Both the position numbers and the translations under genes were made by a program. A DNA stretch of 54,710 bases from Paracoccus methylarcula. Its GTDB lineage: Bacteria; Pseudomonadota; Alphaproteobacteria; Rhodobacterales; Rhodobacteraceae. This document shows positions 44,597 through 53,714 of this stretch, piece after piece (position 1 is the first letter of the stretch; every line of letters starts with the position of its first letter). The DNA is taken from positions 1 through 54,710 of the forward strand of contig NZ_PXNQ02000016.1 in the NCBI RefSeq assembly GCF_003007735.2. Direction: 5' to 3'. The notes beneath the pieces are model-generated. The model saw only the letters and a list, made by a program, of their open reading frames with translations. It had not been told where the DNA came from and ran no database searches.

Positions 44597-44959
44597 TCAA
44601 TCCTGCCTGTCGCGCCGCATTGCCTGCGCCAGTTCCCGCAAGGCCTCGGCCCGGCCGAATTCGCGGACGGCCGCGCGCCGGGCCTGTTCGAAACGGGGCG
44701 TCAGGCGTTCCAGTTCGCGATCCGCGACTCGCAATTCGCGCGCCGCTCGGCTGGCCTGCGCGTTCGCCAGGCGCGCCTCGGGCAGGCTGAGCGGGGCGTC
44801 GCTGCGATAGCTTTGCTCAAGCACCTCCCGCAGATGCCCGGCACGCAGCCGCGCCGCCTGCATATGCTCGTTGAAGGCCGCGAATTTGCGCAGCTCGCGT
44901 TCGGCCTTGAGCCGGGCGATCCGCTCCAGCGCGGCGAGTTTCCCGGCATGTTTCACCAT
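44597..44959 (-). CDS. FliJ-like flagellar coiled-coil protein
   Basis: The 120-residue protein is almost entirely charged helix (ALERIARLKAERELRKFAAF; RELRVADRELERLTPRFEQA). Its size and composition match FliJ-type soluble export factors, which regulate the flagellar export ATPase. Sequence identity in this family is low, so the match rests on coiled-coil character and on its place as last gene of the flagellar operon. Its ATG overlaps the flhB stop. Confidence 0.6.
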   Translation of the reverse strand: MVKHAGKLAALERIARLKAERELRKFAAFNEHMQAARLRAGHLREVLEQSYRSDAPLSLPEARLANAQASRAARELRVADRELERLTPRFEQARRAAVREFGRAEALRELAQAMRRDRQD

Positions 44960-46020
44960 CCCTCGCGCGCCCTCTTGCGCATGTTCTCGGCAAAGCGCAG
45001 GGCAATGGCGACCGAGGCGAAATGCTCGCGCCGGATTTCCTCGCCGATCTTGACGGTGGCATGCAGGGCGCGGGCGCAGGGCGGATCGGAATGGACCGGC
45101 ACCTTGTGTTCGCGCGCCCGGTCACGGATCCGCGCGGCCACATCGTCGGTTCCCTTGGCCAGGCAGACCGGCGCCCGCCCGCTGCCGCGCCGCCATTCCA
45201 GCGCGACGGCGTAATGCGTCGGGTTGACGATGACGACATCGGCGCGGGCCACATCGGCCAGCATCTGCTTCATGGCGATATCGACCGCCTTCTGGCGCCG
45301 CGCGGCCTTCAGATGCGGATCGCCCTCGGATTCCTTGTGTTCGTCATCGACCTCCTTGCGGGTCATGCGCTGCTTGCGCAGGAATTCATGCCGCTTCCAT
45401 AACAGGTCGATCACGGCGAATACCGCCGAGATGGCGATCGCCATCGCCAGCACCTTGCCCAGCAGCTCTCCCAGCCAGGTGATCCATTGCGCATCCGCCC
45501 CGAGCGCGCTGGAGGCGAGCCGGTCGAGAAGCGAGGCAAAGAGATACCAGCCGCCCATGCAGATCAGCATGGCCTTGAGCACCGAGATGCCGAACGTCAC
45601 CAATCCGGATCCGCCGAATTTCTGCCCGGCATTCCTGACCGGGTTGATGCGCTTGGGATCGAAGGCGAGCTTGCCGGCGGAAAAGACCAGCCCCCGCTGC
45701 GCGATCAGCGCCGCCAGGATTGTCACGACCGGCACCAGGAAAAGACCGAAGACAGCAAGCCCCGCATAGCCCCCGAGCGAGGAGGCCAGGGCAAAGACGG
45801 AACCCTCCGGCCAATCCTCGCCCCCCATCGCCCGCATGGCCATGGCCAGCCATTGCGTCACCGCGAAACCCGCACCGACCGCAAGGGCCAGCCAAGCGCC
45901 GATATACATGGCCAGCACGTTCACCTCGGTCGAGCGGGGAATGTCGCCCTTTTCGCGGGCCTTCTGCAGCTTTCGCTCGCTCGGCTCGAACGGCTTGTCG
46001 TCCTTTTGCTCCTCGCTCAT
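44953..46020 (-). CDS. flhB: Flagellar export switch protein FlhB
   Basis: FlhB is an inner-membrane part of the flagellar export gate that switches from hook to filament substrates. The 355-residue protein starts with a charged tail (PFEPSERKLQKAREKGDIPR), has four membrane segments, and a cytoplasmic domain with the autocleavage site NPTHYAVALEW, Asn at about residue 266. CLAKGTDDVAARIRDRAREH is also typical. Its ATG overlaps the fliR stop, and its end overlaps the FliJ-like gene. Confidence 0.95.
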   Translation of the reverse strand: MSEEQKDDKPFEPSERKLQKAREKGDIPRSTEVNVLAMYIGAWLALAVGAGFAVTQWLAMAMRAMGGEDWPEGSVFALASSLGGYAGLAVFGLFLVPVVTILAALIAQRGLVFSAGKLAFDPKRINPVRNAGQKFGGSGLVTFGISVLKAMLICMGGWYLFASLLDRLASSALGADAQWITWLGELLGKVLAMAIAISAVFAVIDLLWKRHEFLRKQRMTRKEVDDEHKESEGDPHLKAARRQKAVDIAMKQMLADVARADVVIVNPTHYAVALEWRRGSGRAPVCLAKGTDDVAARIRDRAREHKVPVHSDPPCARALHATVKIGEEIRREHFASVAIALRFAENMRKRAREGW

Positions 46021-46772
46021 CCGGGCCCCGGCAGGACATAGTCAAGCACCGCATTCGCCCATAGCTCCACCAGCACGGGGGCCAGCAGGGCCGCCCCGGC
46101 CAGCGCCAGGAGGATCGAGGCGGGCGAGCCGATGAAGATCACCGGCAGGGCGGGCATGACCCGGTTGATCACGCCGGAAAGCGCCTGGAACATGAAGCCG
46201 CCAAGCGTGAAGGGCGCGGCAAGGACCATGGCCAGCCCGAAGCCATGGGCGAATATCCGGATCGCCTCATGGGCCAGGGTGGTGACATCGGGCCAGCCCG
46301 CCGGCGGCCAGAGCGCCAGCCCGTCGGCCACGAAGCGCATGAGCATGACCGGCAGCCCCATGGCCATCAGGATCGCGAGCCCGCCCAGATGCAGCAGGTT
46401 TCCAAGCGGATGCGGCGCCGCCTCGTTGGGAACGCCGACGATCTGCGACAGCGAGGCGGTCGCGGCGATCGCCGTCGCCGCGATGTCGATCGCGCCCGCG
46501 AGAATGCGCAGCAACGCGCCGGTGGCAAAACCGATCGCCATTTCCGCGGCGATCTGCTGGGCGATTTCCGGCGGGGCCTGCGGGATCGCGGTGGCGGGAA
46601 CCGTCGCCGCCAGCAGCGGGGTCACCGCCATGGCGATGGCGATCCGCACGCGCCCCGGGACATTCTGCGCGCCCGGGCCGGGCAGGATCAGGATCATGGC
46701 CTGGATCCGCGCATAGACCAGCACCATGGCCCAGCTCAGCCCCGGAAACAGCGCCGTGAGCTGATCCCACAT
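46017..46772 (-). CDS. fliR: Flagellar export protein FliR
   Basis: The 251-residue protein is a hydrophobic export-gate subunit with about six membrane segments, including MAVTPLLAATVPATAIP and FMFQALSGVINRVMPALPVI. MILILPGPGAQNVPGRVRIA and EMAIGFATGALLRILAGAID resemble FliR. The ATG at 46772 overlaps the flhA stop as TGATG; a GTG one codon earlier is possible. It normally works with FliP and FliQ; fliP is in this window, fliQ is not. Confidence 0.93.
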   Translation of the reverse strand: MWDQLTALFPGLSWAMVLVYARIQAMILILPGPGAQNVPGRVRIAIAMAVTPLLAATVPATAIPQAPPEIAQQIAAEMAIGFATGALLRILAGAIDIAATAIAATASLSQIVGVPNEAAPHPLGNLLHLGGLAILMAMGLPVMLMRFVADGLALWPPAGWPDVTTLAHEAIRIFAHGFGLAMVLAAPFTLGGFMFQALSGVINRVMPALPVIFIGSPASILLALAGAALLAPVLVELWANAVLDYVLPGPG

Positions 46773-48864
46773 CACCCGGCCTCGATCGTGCCCACCAGCT
46801 GCAGCTCGGCGGAGGGATCGACCTCTTCCAGCCCGATGACCGGTGTCGGGATACCGTTCGATGCAAGAACGGCGCGGATCATCCTCCGCCGGTGATCGGG
46901 CGCGAGGATCACCGCGCGCGACGAGAACTCTGCCGCCAGGGCCTTGCGCACCGCCGCCATCAACCGGCCGGACAGGGCGGGCGTGATGGCGCCGCCGCCC
47001 GCGCGGCCGGTCTCGCCATCGGATTTGACGAACTCGGCCTCCCAGGAAGGATGCAGTTGCAGGGCCTCGATCCGGCCGGAACCATCGGCATATTGCTGGG
47101 TGATCTGGCCACGAAGCCGCTTGCGCACCAGTTCGTAGATCGTCTCGACCGACTCGATGGCGCGGAACTCGCAGATCGCATCGACGATCATCGGCAGATT
47201 GCGGATCGAGATCTGCTCTTCCAGCAATGCCCGCAGGATCGCCAACAATGTCTCGGGTGTCACCTTATCGGGGATGATGCTTTCGAAATAGCGGCCGTAG
47301 CGTTCGGCCCGCGCCGGATCGGACAGGGATTTCAGCTCCTCGATCTGGCGCTGCAGGGCGGTCAGGGTCAGCAGGGCGGGAAGGTTCGCCCTGACCGCCT
47401 CCATCAGATGGGTCGAGAGGACCTCCATCGGGCTGACCACCGTCGCCCCCATGGTCGCGGCATCGTCCTGGTCATCGGGCGATATCCAGCGGGCGGGGCT
47501 GGAATAGACCGGCTCCTCAACCGCGATGCCGCCCAGTTCCCGCAACAGCTCATCGGGGCCGAGCGCCAGCACCTCCTGCGGGCGCAGGCTGCCGCGGCCC
47601 CGGATCACGCCCTGGACGCGGATGCGGTAATCGCCGGGCAGCAACTCATCCGTGTCGGTGATGCGGACTTCCGGCAGGATCACGCCGAAACTGCGCGCGA
47701 CATGGATCCGCAGGTTCGAAATCCTGCTGCCCAGCCCGCGCGCCTCGTCCAACGCGGCCAGGACCAGGTCCGAGCCGATCTCGACCATGATCTCGTCGGC
47801 ATCCAGGACATCGCCGATCCGCTCCGCCGGACGTTCGACGGGGATGTCTGCGGGCAGGGGCGGCAATTCCTCGGGCTGCGCGAGGCGGCGTGCCAGCAGC
47901 CAGGCCCCCGCCGCCATGAACAGCGCCAGCGCCAGGAACAGCCCGCGCGGCATGCCCGGAACAAAGGACATCAGAGCCATCGCGGCGGCGACGACGCGAC
48001 CGCCTGCCAGCCCGACAGGATCTGCCGCGAGACAAGCTGCGCCGTGGTGTCCGTCGCGCCCCCCCGCGACAACAGCAACGCGGCCGCCATCGAGGTGATC
48101 AGCGCCGGGATCTGGCTGACCAGCCCGTCGCCGATGGTCAGATGCGAATAACTCGCCAAGGCCGCGCCGATGGGCATGCCATGCAGCGCGACACCCACGC
48201 TGAGGCCGATCAGCAGGTTGATCAGGGTGATGACGATCCCCGCGATCGCGTCGCCCTTGACGAATTTCGACGCGCCATCGAGCGAACCGAAAAAGCTGAT
48301 CTCGCGCTGCTCGCGGATGCGGCGCTGTTTCGCTTCTTCATGGGTAATGGCACCGGCATTGAGATCGCCATCGATGGCAAGCTGCTTGCCGGGCAGCGAA
48401 TCCAGCGCGAAACGCGCCGCCACCTCGGCCATGCGTCCGGAGCCCTTGGTGATGACCATGAAATTGACCACCGATATCACCGCGAAGATCGTCACCCCCA
48501 CCAGCAGCGAGCCGCCGGCCACGAAATCCGCAAATCCGCTGATCACCTGCCCCGCGGCGGTCTTGCCGCTATGGCCTTCGGTCAGGATAAGCCGCGTGGA
48601 GGACACGTTCAGCGACAGCCGGATCACCAGCGACACCAGCAAGAGCACCGGAAAGGCCTGGAAATCTGCGGGCTTGTCCACCAGCGAGGCCATCACCAGG
48701 ACCAGCGTCGCGGTGGCGATCGACAGGGCGATGCCGAAATCGAGCAGGCCGGGCGGCAGCGGGATCACCAGCGAGATGACGATCAGGACCAGCCCGCCGG
48801 TTACCAGTAACTGGGCATCCGGAAGAAAGGTAACGCGCGGGGATACGGCGCCGACAGGTTTCAT
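46772..48864 (-). pseudogene. flhA: Flagellar export gate protein FlhA, frameshifted
   Basis: FlhA is the large export-gate subunit. The first part (from ATG 48864) has the membrane domain: LVLIVISLVIPLPPGLLDFG, RLSLNVSSTRLIL and GDAIAGIVITLINLLIGLSV. After GWQAVA the frame is lost at about 47995, and the rest continues in the next frame (MALMSFVPGMPRGLFLAL onward) through the last membrane segments and the cytoplasmic domain to 46772. Total length 2093 is one base short of 698 codons; expected GCGGTC reads GCGTC, so one G is missing. Both halves are intact and the operon is otherwise whole, so error is likely; if real, the cell could not export flagellar proteins. Confidence 0.9.
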
Positions 48865-49178
48865 TCGGACGCCTCGTCCGGAGCCGGGGATTGGGTGGGG
48901 ACCGGAGGTTGGGCGGGGGCCGGAACGGGGCGCAGGACATCCTCGAGCGACCAGATGTCACCGGTCAGCAAGCCGGACCGGCGCAGGAAGATGATGGCCT
49001 GCAGGCGATCCGCCGGTTCCATCTGTTGCAGCAATTGCCGGTAGTTCGGCGCAAGCCCCTTGCCGTCCAGCAACCAGGCGGATGCCTCTTCCATGAATGC
49101 CGAGACCTCGGGCGAGGTTTCGGAAACATCCGGCAGCGCGGTGGCCGCGACGGTCAAGAACGCCGGGATCAGCATCAT
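48861..49178 (-). CDS. Small exported flagellar-operon protein, function unknown
   Basis: The 105-residue product has a probable signal peptide (MMLIPAFLTVAATALP), a helical middle part (VSAFMEEASAWLLDGKGL; QLLQQMEPADRLQAIIFLRR) and a proline-rich tail (VPAPAQPPVPTQSPAPDE). I do not recognise a named family. Its ATG overlaps the motA stop and its stop overlaps the flhA start, so it is locked into the flagellar operon. A periplasmic role near the stator or export gate is a guess. Confidence 0.7.
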   Translation of the reverse strand: MMLIPAFLTVAATALPDVSETSPEVSAFMEEASAWLLDGKGLAPNYRQLLQQMEPADRLQAIIFLRRSGLLTGDIWSLEDVLRPVPAPAQPPVPTQSPAPDEASE

Positions 49179-50041
49179 GCCGCCTTCTTCAATTCGCGCA
49201 GCGCGGTTTCCAGCCCGTCAAAGCTGGGCCGGACATGTTCGGGCACCGCCTGCCTGCCGACCTCGACGCAGAGATTCGTGGCGTGCTGATGCAGACCGGC
49301 GACAAGAACCGACTTGATGACATCGTAAAATCCCATGTCCTGCTTGACGACCGTATCGAGACGCTGCGCCAGGGGCGCGACGAAACCATAGGCCAGGAAG
49401 ACGCCCAGGAAGGTCCCGACCAGCGCCCCCCCGATCAGTTGCCCCAGGACCGCCGGCGGCTGATCGATCGAACTCATGGTCTTGATCACCCCCAGAACGG
49501 CAGCGACGATGCCAAGCGCGGGCAAGGCGTCGGCCATGCTCTGCAAGGCATGTGGGACATGAATCTCCTCCTCGCGCATGCTGGCGATGCGGCGCGACAG
49601 GATGTCCTCGACCTGGTAGGGATCGTCGTAATTCAGGCTGGCCGAACGCAGGGTATCGGCGATCAGCGAGACGATCTGGTGATCCGCAAGCAGGCGCGGA
49701 TAGGCCGAGAATATCGCCGATTCGTCCGGATTCTCGATATGCGCCTCCAGCCCGACAGGGTTGTCTCGCGCGATGCGCAGCAGTTGAAACAGCAGGCACA
49801 GGACATCCTGATGATCCTGGCCGGTCCATTTCGGCCCCTTGAAGGCGCGGATGATCCCGCCGACGGTCCCCTTGAGCGTATGGGCGTCATTCGAAAGCAG
49901 GTAAGCCCCCACCGCCGCGCCCATGATCATCATCATCTCGAAAGGCAACGAATGCAGGATCACGTGCATATGGCCTCCGGCAAGAAGATAGCCGCCAAAG
50001 ACCATGACCGTGGTGACAACCATACCGATTATCCCGAACAT
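49175..50041 (-). CDS. motA: Flagellar stator protein MotA
   Basis: MotA forms the proton channel of the stator with MotB. The 288-residue protein has four membrane segments, starting FGIIGMVVTTVMVFGGYLLA and FEMMMIMGAAVGAYLLS. It has a cytoplasmic loop with charged residues, and the conserved ADALPALGIVAAVLGVIKTM and GALVGTFLGVFLAYGFVAPL near the C-terminus. No motB is adjacent. It follows motE after 12 bases. Confidence 0.95.
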   Translation of the reverse strand: MFGIIGMVVTTVMVFGGYLLAGGHMHVILHSLPFEMMMIMGAAVGAYLLSNDAHTLKGTVGGIIRAFKGPKWTGQDHQDVLCLLFQLLRIARDNPVGLEAHIENPDESAIFSAYPRLLADHQIVSLIADTLRSASLNYDDPYQVEDILSRRIASMREEEIHVPHALQSMADALPALGIVAAVLGVIKTMSSIDQPPAVLGQLIGGALVGTFLGVFLAYGFVAPLAQRLDTVVKQDMGFYDVIKSVLVAGLHQHATNLCVEVGRQAVPEHVRPSFDGLETALRELKKAA

Positions 50042-50053
50042 GCGGGTCGCTCC

Positions 50054-50602
50054 TTATCGTTTCCGGACGCTGCGCGCGCCCATTTCTGCGGTTAACAGCG
50101 CGGCCTGCCGGGGCTCGACCGCGGCGATGATCCGCGCCCCGGTTTCGGGATTGACGCGCATCAGGATCTCTGCGGCGAAATCGGAGGGTAGATTGGTCAG
50201 GATCGCCGCGGCCTCAGCCGGTTTCATCTGGTCGTACAGCGCCACCAGCCGGTCGATATCGCTCCGCACGGCCTGCGAGGTCCCGTCCCGGCGGGATCGG
50301 AGCGTCGCCTTCTGCGCCTTCAATTCGGCCAGCCTGTCGCGTAGAGCCGCCTCTGCCCGAACGATCTCGGCCTTCTTTTCCTCAAGGCTCCCCATGTAAC
50401 GTTCGATCCGCAGCGACCGGGTTTGCAGCGTCTCGGCCAGTGCGACGGCCTCGGGAATATCCGTGCAGCCGCGCATCAGCCCGGTCGGCTCGGCGAATGC
50501 CGCGAAGAGATCGCTCAGGCGGTAAGCCTGGGCATCCCAGAGGAGCGCCGCTGCGGGCAGGCCGAAACCGAGCGCGAGAAGCGAAAGCACCCTGTTACGC
50601 AT
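50054..50602 (-). CDS. motE: MotE-like chaperone of flagellar motor
   Basis: The 182-residue protein has an N-terminal membrane or signal segment (VLSLLALGFGLPAAALLW), a coiled coil (ERYMGSLEEKKAEIVRAEAA), and a C-terminal MgtE-N-like part (LVALYDQMKPAEAAAILTNL; FAAEILMRVNPETGARIIA). This is the layout of MotE, described in rhizobia as a periplasmic chaperone of MotC. Start ATG 50602 overlaps the end of the preceding gene by eight bases. Confidence 0.85.
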   Translation of the reverse strand: MRNRVLSLLALGFGLPAAALLWDAQAYRLSDLFAAFAEPTGLMRGCTDIPEAVALAETLQTRSLRIERYMGSLEEKKAEIVRAEAALRDRLAELKAQKATLRSRRDGTSQAVRSDIDRLVALYDQMKPAEAAAILTNLPSDFAAEILMRVNPETGARIIAAVEPRQAALLTAEMGARSVRKR

Positions 50603-50954
50603 CGGCAGCCTCCGGCAGGCGCTTGCGCAGCCGGCGCGGTCCGTGCGCATTGCTCCGGGAACCGAGGCCCACTGCCTTGTCCATGGTCTGGTGCAGGTCC
50701 CACAGCGCGCGCTCCTTTCGCGCCAGCTCGATCTGCCCGGCCAGTGAATCGCTGGCCGATGCCGCCTCTTCCCGGGCCTTGCGGATCGCATGTTCAAGCC
50801 GATCCACCTCGGCCACCATGACCGCTATGGCGCCACCCAGCCCGTTCTCGAGATCGTTCAGCCGTTGCAGCCGCCGCGCCAGGACGACACAGAACGCCGC
50901 CAGACCGCCCGAGGCCGCGATCAGCAAGGGTTGCAAGACGATATCCATGCTCAT
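50595..50954 (-). CDS. Small membrane-anchored flagellar-operon protein
   Basis: The 119-residue product has one N-terminal membrane segment (PLLIAASGGLAAFCVVLARR) and a charged helical remainder (MVAEVDRLEHAIRKAREEAA; IELARKERALWDLHQTMDKA). It resembles the uncharacterised alphaproteobacterial protein found between fliL or fliM and motE (I recall it as DUF6468, not checked). It overlaps fliL and motE. The exact function is not known. Confidence 0.75.
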   Translation of the reverse strand: MSMDIVLQPLLIAASGGLAAFCVVLARRLQRLNDLENGLGGAIAVMVAEVDRLEHAIRKAREEAASASDSLAGQIELARKERALWDLHQTMDKAVGLGSRSNAHGPRRLRKRLPEAADA

Positions 50955-51412
50955 TTGATTCGAAACTCCGTGATCAGCAGATCCTTCACCGGCTCGTCCC
51001 CGAGGACATAGCGGGTCCGGGTCACGAGCTCGGCCCGGATGATCTCGAGCACGCCGCGCTTGTCATAAGCGGTCTCGTCGATCCCCGACAAAAAGCTGGT
51101 GAACGCATCCTGGACACGCGGCATCAGGTGCTCGATCTCGGCGCGATAGGCGTGATCGGTTTCGATGGCAGCGGACAGGATCACCATGCGCCGCCGGTTT
51201 CCCGGGACCGGAAGCTGGATCGTCGGGATATCGACGAATTCGACCGCCGGTTCGTGGACCACGGCATCCGGCTTGGCCGCGGAAAGCGGCACCAGACCAA
51301 GATAGGTAATACAAAAGCCCACCGCCCCCAGGATTGCCGCAACCAGCGGAATGACAAGCTTCTTCAGCTTCTTCCGGGGCTTCTCCGGTTGGGATGCCTC
51401 ATCATCGCTCAT
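50951..51412 (-). CDS. fliL: Flagellar basal-body protein FliL
   Basis: The 153-residue protein has a basic N-terminus (EKPRKKLKKL), one membrane segment (VIPLVAAILGAVGFCITYLG) and a periplasmic domain ending ALV-type sequence GDEPVKDLLITEFRIK, typical of FliL. FliL encircles the stator and helps torque. GGAGAAT lies before the ATG. It heads the leftward flagellar operon, facing fliF across the CtrA-like box. Confidence 0.92.
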   Translation of the reverse strand: MSDDEASQPEKPRKKLKKLVIPLVAAILGAVGFCITYLGLVPLSAAKPDAVVHEPAVEFVDIPTIQLPVPGNRRRMVILSAAIETDHAYRAEIEHLMPRVQDAFTSFLSGIDETAYDKRGVLEIIRAELVTRTRYVLGDEPVKDLLITEFRIK

Positions 51413-51454
51413 AGTGATTCTCCGTCGTGCTGAAACGGACCTAACAGCCTGCGA

Positions 51455-51469
51455 CTAACCAATTCTTAA
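51455..51469. promoter_or_regulatory. CtrA-like box between fliL and fliF
   Basis: CTAA, seven bases (CCAATTC), TTAA differs by one base from the CtrA full site TTAA-N7-TTAA. It is 42 bases from the fliL start and 56 bases from the fliF start. CtrA controls flagellar genes in many Rhodobacteraceae, so it fits, but no binding is shown. Confidence 0.55.
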
Positions 51470-51525
51470 TCGGGCCGGTGCCATGAAGGGCATCGACCGC
51501 AACCGATGATTCGAAGGAATTGGTT

Positions 51526-53133
51526 TTGCAAAAATTGCAGGACTACTGGACAGAGCGAAGCTCGAAACAGAAAGCCATTCTCGTTGCCGCGTTCCTGACC
51601 GCGTTCGCGGCGATCACGGCGATCGGCTGGCTGGCCAACCGCACCGACATGGCGCTGCTTTACGGCGGCCTGGATCCGGCGCAGGCCGGAGAGGTGATTG
51701 CCGGGATCGAGGGAACGGGCATAAAATACCAGGTCCACGGCAATTCGATATGGGTGGATGCGGCACAGCGGGACCGGCTGCGGGTGGAACTGGCCGCGCA
51801 GGGCCTGCCCACGGTCGGAGGGGCCGGATACGAGATCCTTGACGGCATGTCGGGATTCGGCACCACCGCCCAGATGTTCGACGCCGCCTATTGGCGCGCG
51901 AAGGAAGGGGAACTGGCCCGGACCGTCCTGGCCTTGCCGAATGTGAAATCGGCCCGGGTGCATCTGGGAATCGAGCAGGGACGCGGTTACCGGCGCGATA
52001 CCGATGGCAGCGCCTCGGTCACGCTGACGACGAATGGCCCTGCGGTCACCCGCGAGCAGGCCGCCGCGCTGAAATACCTTGTCTCATCCGCCGTGCCTGA
52101 GATGCAGCCCGAGAATGTCACCGTGATCGATTCGCGCCATGGCATCGTGAACACGGGCGAGGACCAGGAGGGGCAGGAGCGCGCCGCGCAGATGAAGCGC
52201 AATGTCGAGCGCATCCTGGAATCCCATGTCGGCAAGGGCAACGCCATCGTCGAGCTGAATCTCGATGTCGTAACCGAGACCGAGCAATTGCTGGAACAGC
52301 GCATCGATCCCGATCAGCGCGCCCTGATCAGCCAGGTCACCGAAGAGACCTCGGACCAGAGCAATTCGACCGGCAAGGGCGCCGTCACCGCCGCCTCGAA
52401 CCTGCCGGATACGGAGGAGGCGCAGGGCGACAGCTCGCAATCCCAACGGTCCGAGAATCGCCAGCAGGCGAATTACGAGGTCAGCACCGTCACGCGCGAG
52501 GTGTCCAAGCGCCCCGGGGCGATCCGCCGCCTTTCGGTCGCGGTGCTTGTGAACGGGGTGGTGCAGAACAATGCGCAGGGCGACCCGCAAGTCGTTCCGC
52601 GTCCCGACAGTGAATTGCTTGTCCTGCAGGAACTGGTCGCCTCGACCGTCGGTTTCGACGAGCAGCGGGGCGATGTCATCACCGTGAAGTCCCTGCCTTT
52701 CGCCGATCTGGCGCAGAATGGCACGCTGGCAAAGCCCGGTCTTCTCGATCGGCTGCACCTGAACGACCTGGTGCGGATCGCCCTGTTCGGTTTCTTCGCG
52801 CTGGCGATCCTGCTGGTGCTGCTGCGCGCCGCCCGCCGCTCGGCCCCGGCGGCATCGGTGCCCGCGGACAGGCCACTGCTGGATGATAGCGGCCCTTCAA
52901 ATGAACCGCTTCCCGCCATGTTCGAACAGGATGATGACGACGAGCCTTTCGATCCGCAAAGTTTCTCGAACCCGATCCCGCTGCAACTGGATCCGCTGAG
53001 CCCGGGCGAGGGTGAGCAGCTTGCCCTGCCACCGGCCGACCCGGTCGCGCGCCTGCGCAGCATGATGCGCGACCGGCAGGATGAGAGCATCAAGATCCTG
53101 TCGGGCTGGATCGAAAACAGGAAGGGTACCTGA
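51526..53133 (+). CDS. fliF: Flagellar MS-ring protein FliF
   Basis: FliF forms the MS ring in the inner membrane. The product of 535 residues has an early membrane segment (KAILVAAFLTAFAAITAIGW), ring-building domains (LYGGLDPAQAGEVIAGIEG; TVLALPNVKSARVHLGIEQG), a second membrane segment (IALFGFFALAILLVLL) and a C-terminal tail. I start at a TTG (51526) because AAGGAA lies six bases before it; no ATG or GTG fits the frame nearby. The tail lacks a clear long FliG-binding part but ends in charged helix. Its stop overlaps the next start as TGATG. Confidence 0.92.
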   Translation: MQKLQDYWTERSSKQKAILVAAFLTAFAAITAIGWLANRTDMALLYGGLDPAQAGEVIAGIEGTGIKYQVHGNSIWVDAAQRDRLRVELAAQGLPTVGGAGYEILDGMSGFGTTAQMFDAAYWRAKEGELARTVLALPNVKSARVHLGIEQGRGYRRDTDGSASVTLTTNGPAVTREQAAALKYLVSSAVPEMQPENVTVIDSRHGIVNTGEDQEGQERAAQMKRNVERILESHVGKGNAIVELNLDVVTETEQLLEQRIDPDQRALISQVTEETSDQSNSTGKGAVTAASNLPDTEEAQGDSSQSQRSENRQQANYEVSTVTREVSKRPGAIRRLSVAVLVNGVVQNNAQGDPQVVPRPDSELLVLQELVASTVGFDEQRGDVITVKSLPFADLAQNGTLAKPGLLDRLHLNDLVRIALFGFFALAILLVLLRAARRSAPAASVPADRPLLDDSGPSNEPLPAMFEQDDDDEPFDPQSFSNPIPLQLDPLSPGEGEQLALPPADPVARLRSMMRDRQDESIKILSGWIENRKGT

Positions 53134-53714
53134 TGGCCAGCCCCGCCATAAAACTTGAATCCTTCGACCGGGCCAGGCAATCCCCGGCCCCGCCCACCAT
53201 CACCTATTCCCGCGACGACCTGGAGCGCGCCCGCGCCGAGGGAGTGTCCGAGGGGCGAGCGCAACGCGAAGCCGAGGAGATCGGGCAATTGCGCACAAGC
53301 CTGGAATTCCTGGCACGGACCCTGTCCGACGAGGAGGAGCGGCGCGAGAAGCTGCGCGCCGAGGCGGTGGCGGCATTATTCCCGCTCATCTCCGGGATCG
53401 TCGATGCATTTGCCCGCTCGACCGCTGCCTCGCAACGGCTGGAACAGGCCCTGACAGCGGAACTGGATCGGCTCGCCCGCGCATCTCCCCCGGTTCGGGC
53501 GCATATCTCTTGCGGTGAAAAGCTGCGGGATCTGGTCGATGGCTGCATCAGCCAGAGCGGGATGACCGGGATCGAACTGACGACCACGGAATCCGATCGC
53601 GTGTCCCTGTCCATTGAGGGCGGCGGCATCGAGTTCTCGCAGGAGAAGATCGCCCGGCAAATCCGTGAACTGATCGACGAAATCACTGAGGACATGGCGG
53701 CATGGACGAATTGA
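53133..53714 (+). CDS. fliH: FliH-like export ATPase regulator
   Basis: The 193-residue protein has an N-terminal coiled coil (LERARAEGVSEGRAQREAEE; TLSDEEERREKLRAEA) and a C-terminal globular part, the FliH plan. FliH binds FliI and the C-ring protein FliN; fliN is the very next gene, overlapping by 13 bases. No fliI lies in the window. Low sequence identity makes the name partly positional. Confidence 0.7.
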   Translation: MASPAIKLESFDRARQSPAPPTITYSRDDLERARAEGVSEGRAQREAEEIGQLRTSLEFLARTLSDEEERREKLRAEAVAALFPLISGIVDAFARSTAASQRLEQALTAELDRLARASPPVRAHISCGEKLRDLVDGCISQSGMTGIELTTTESDRVSLSIEGGGIEFSQEKIARQIRELIDEITEDMAAWTN

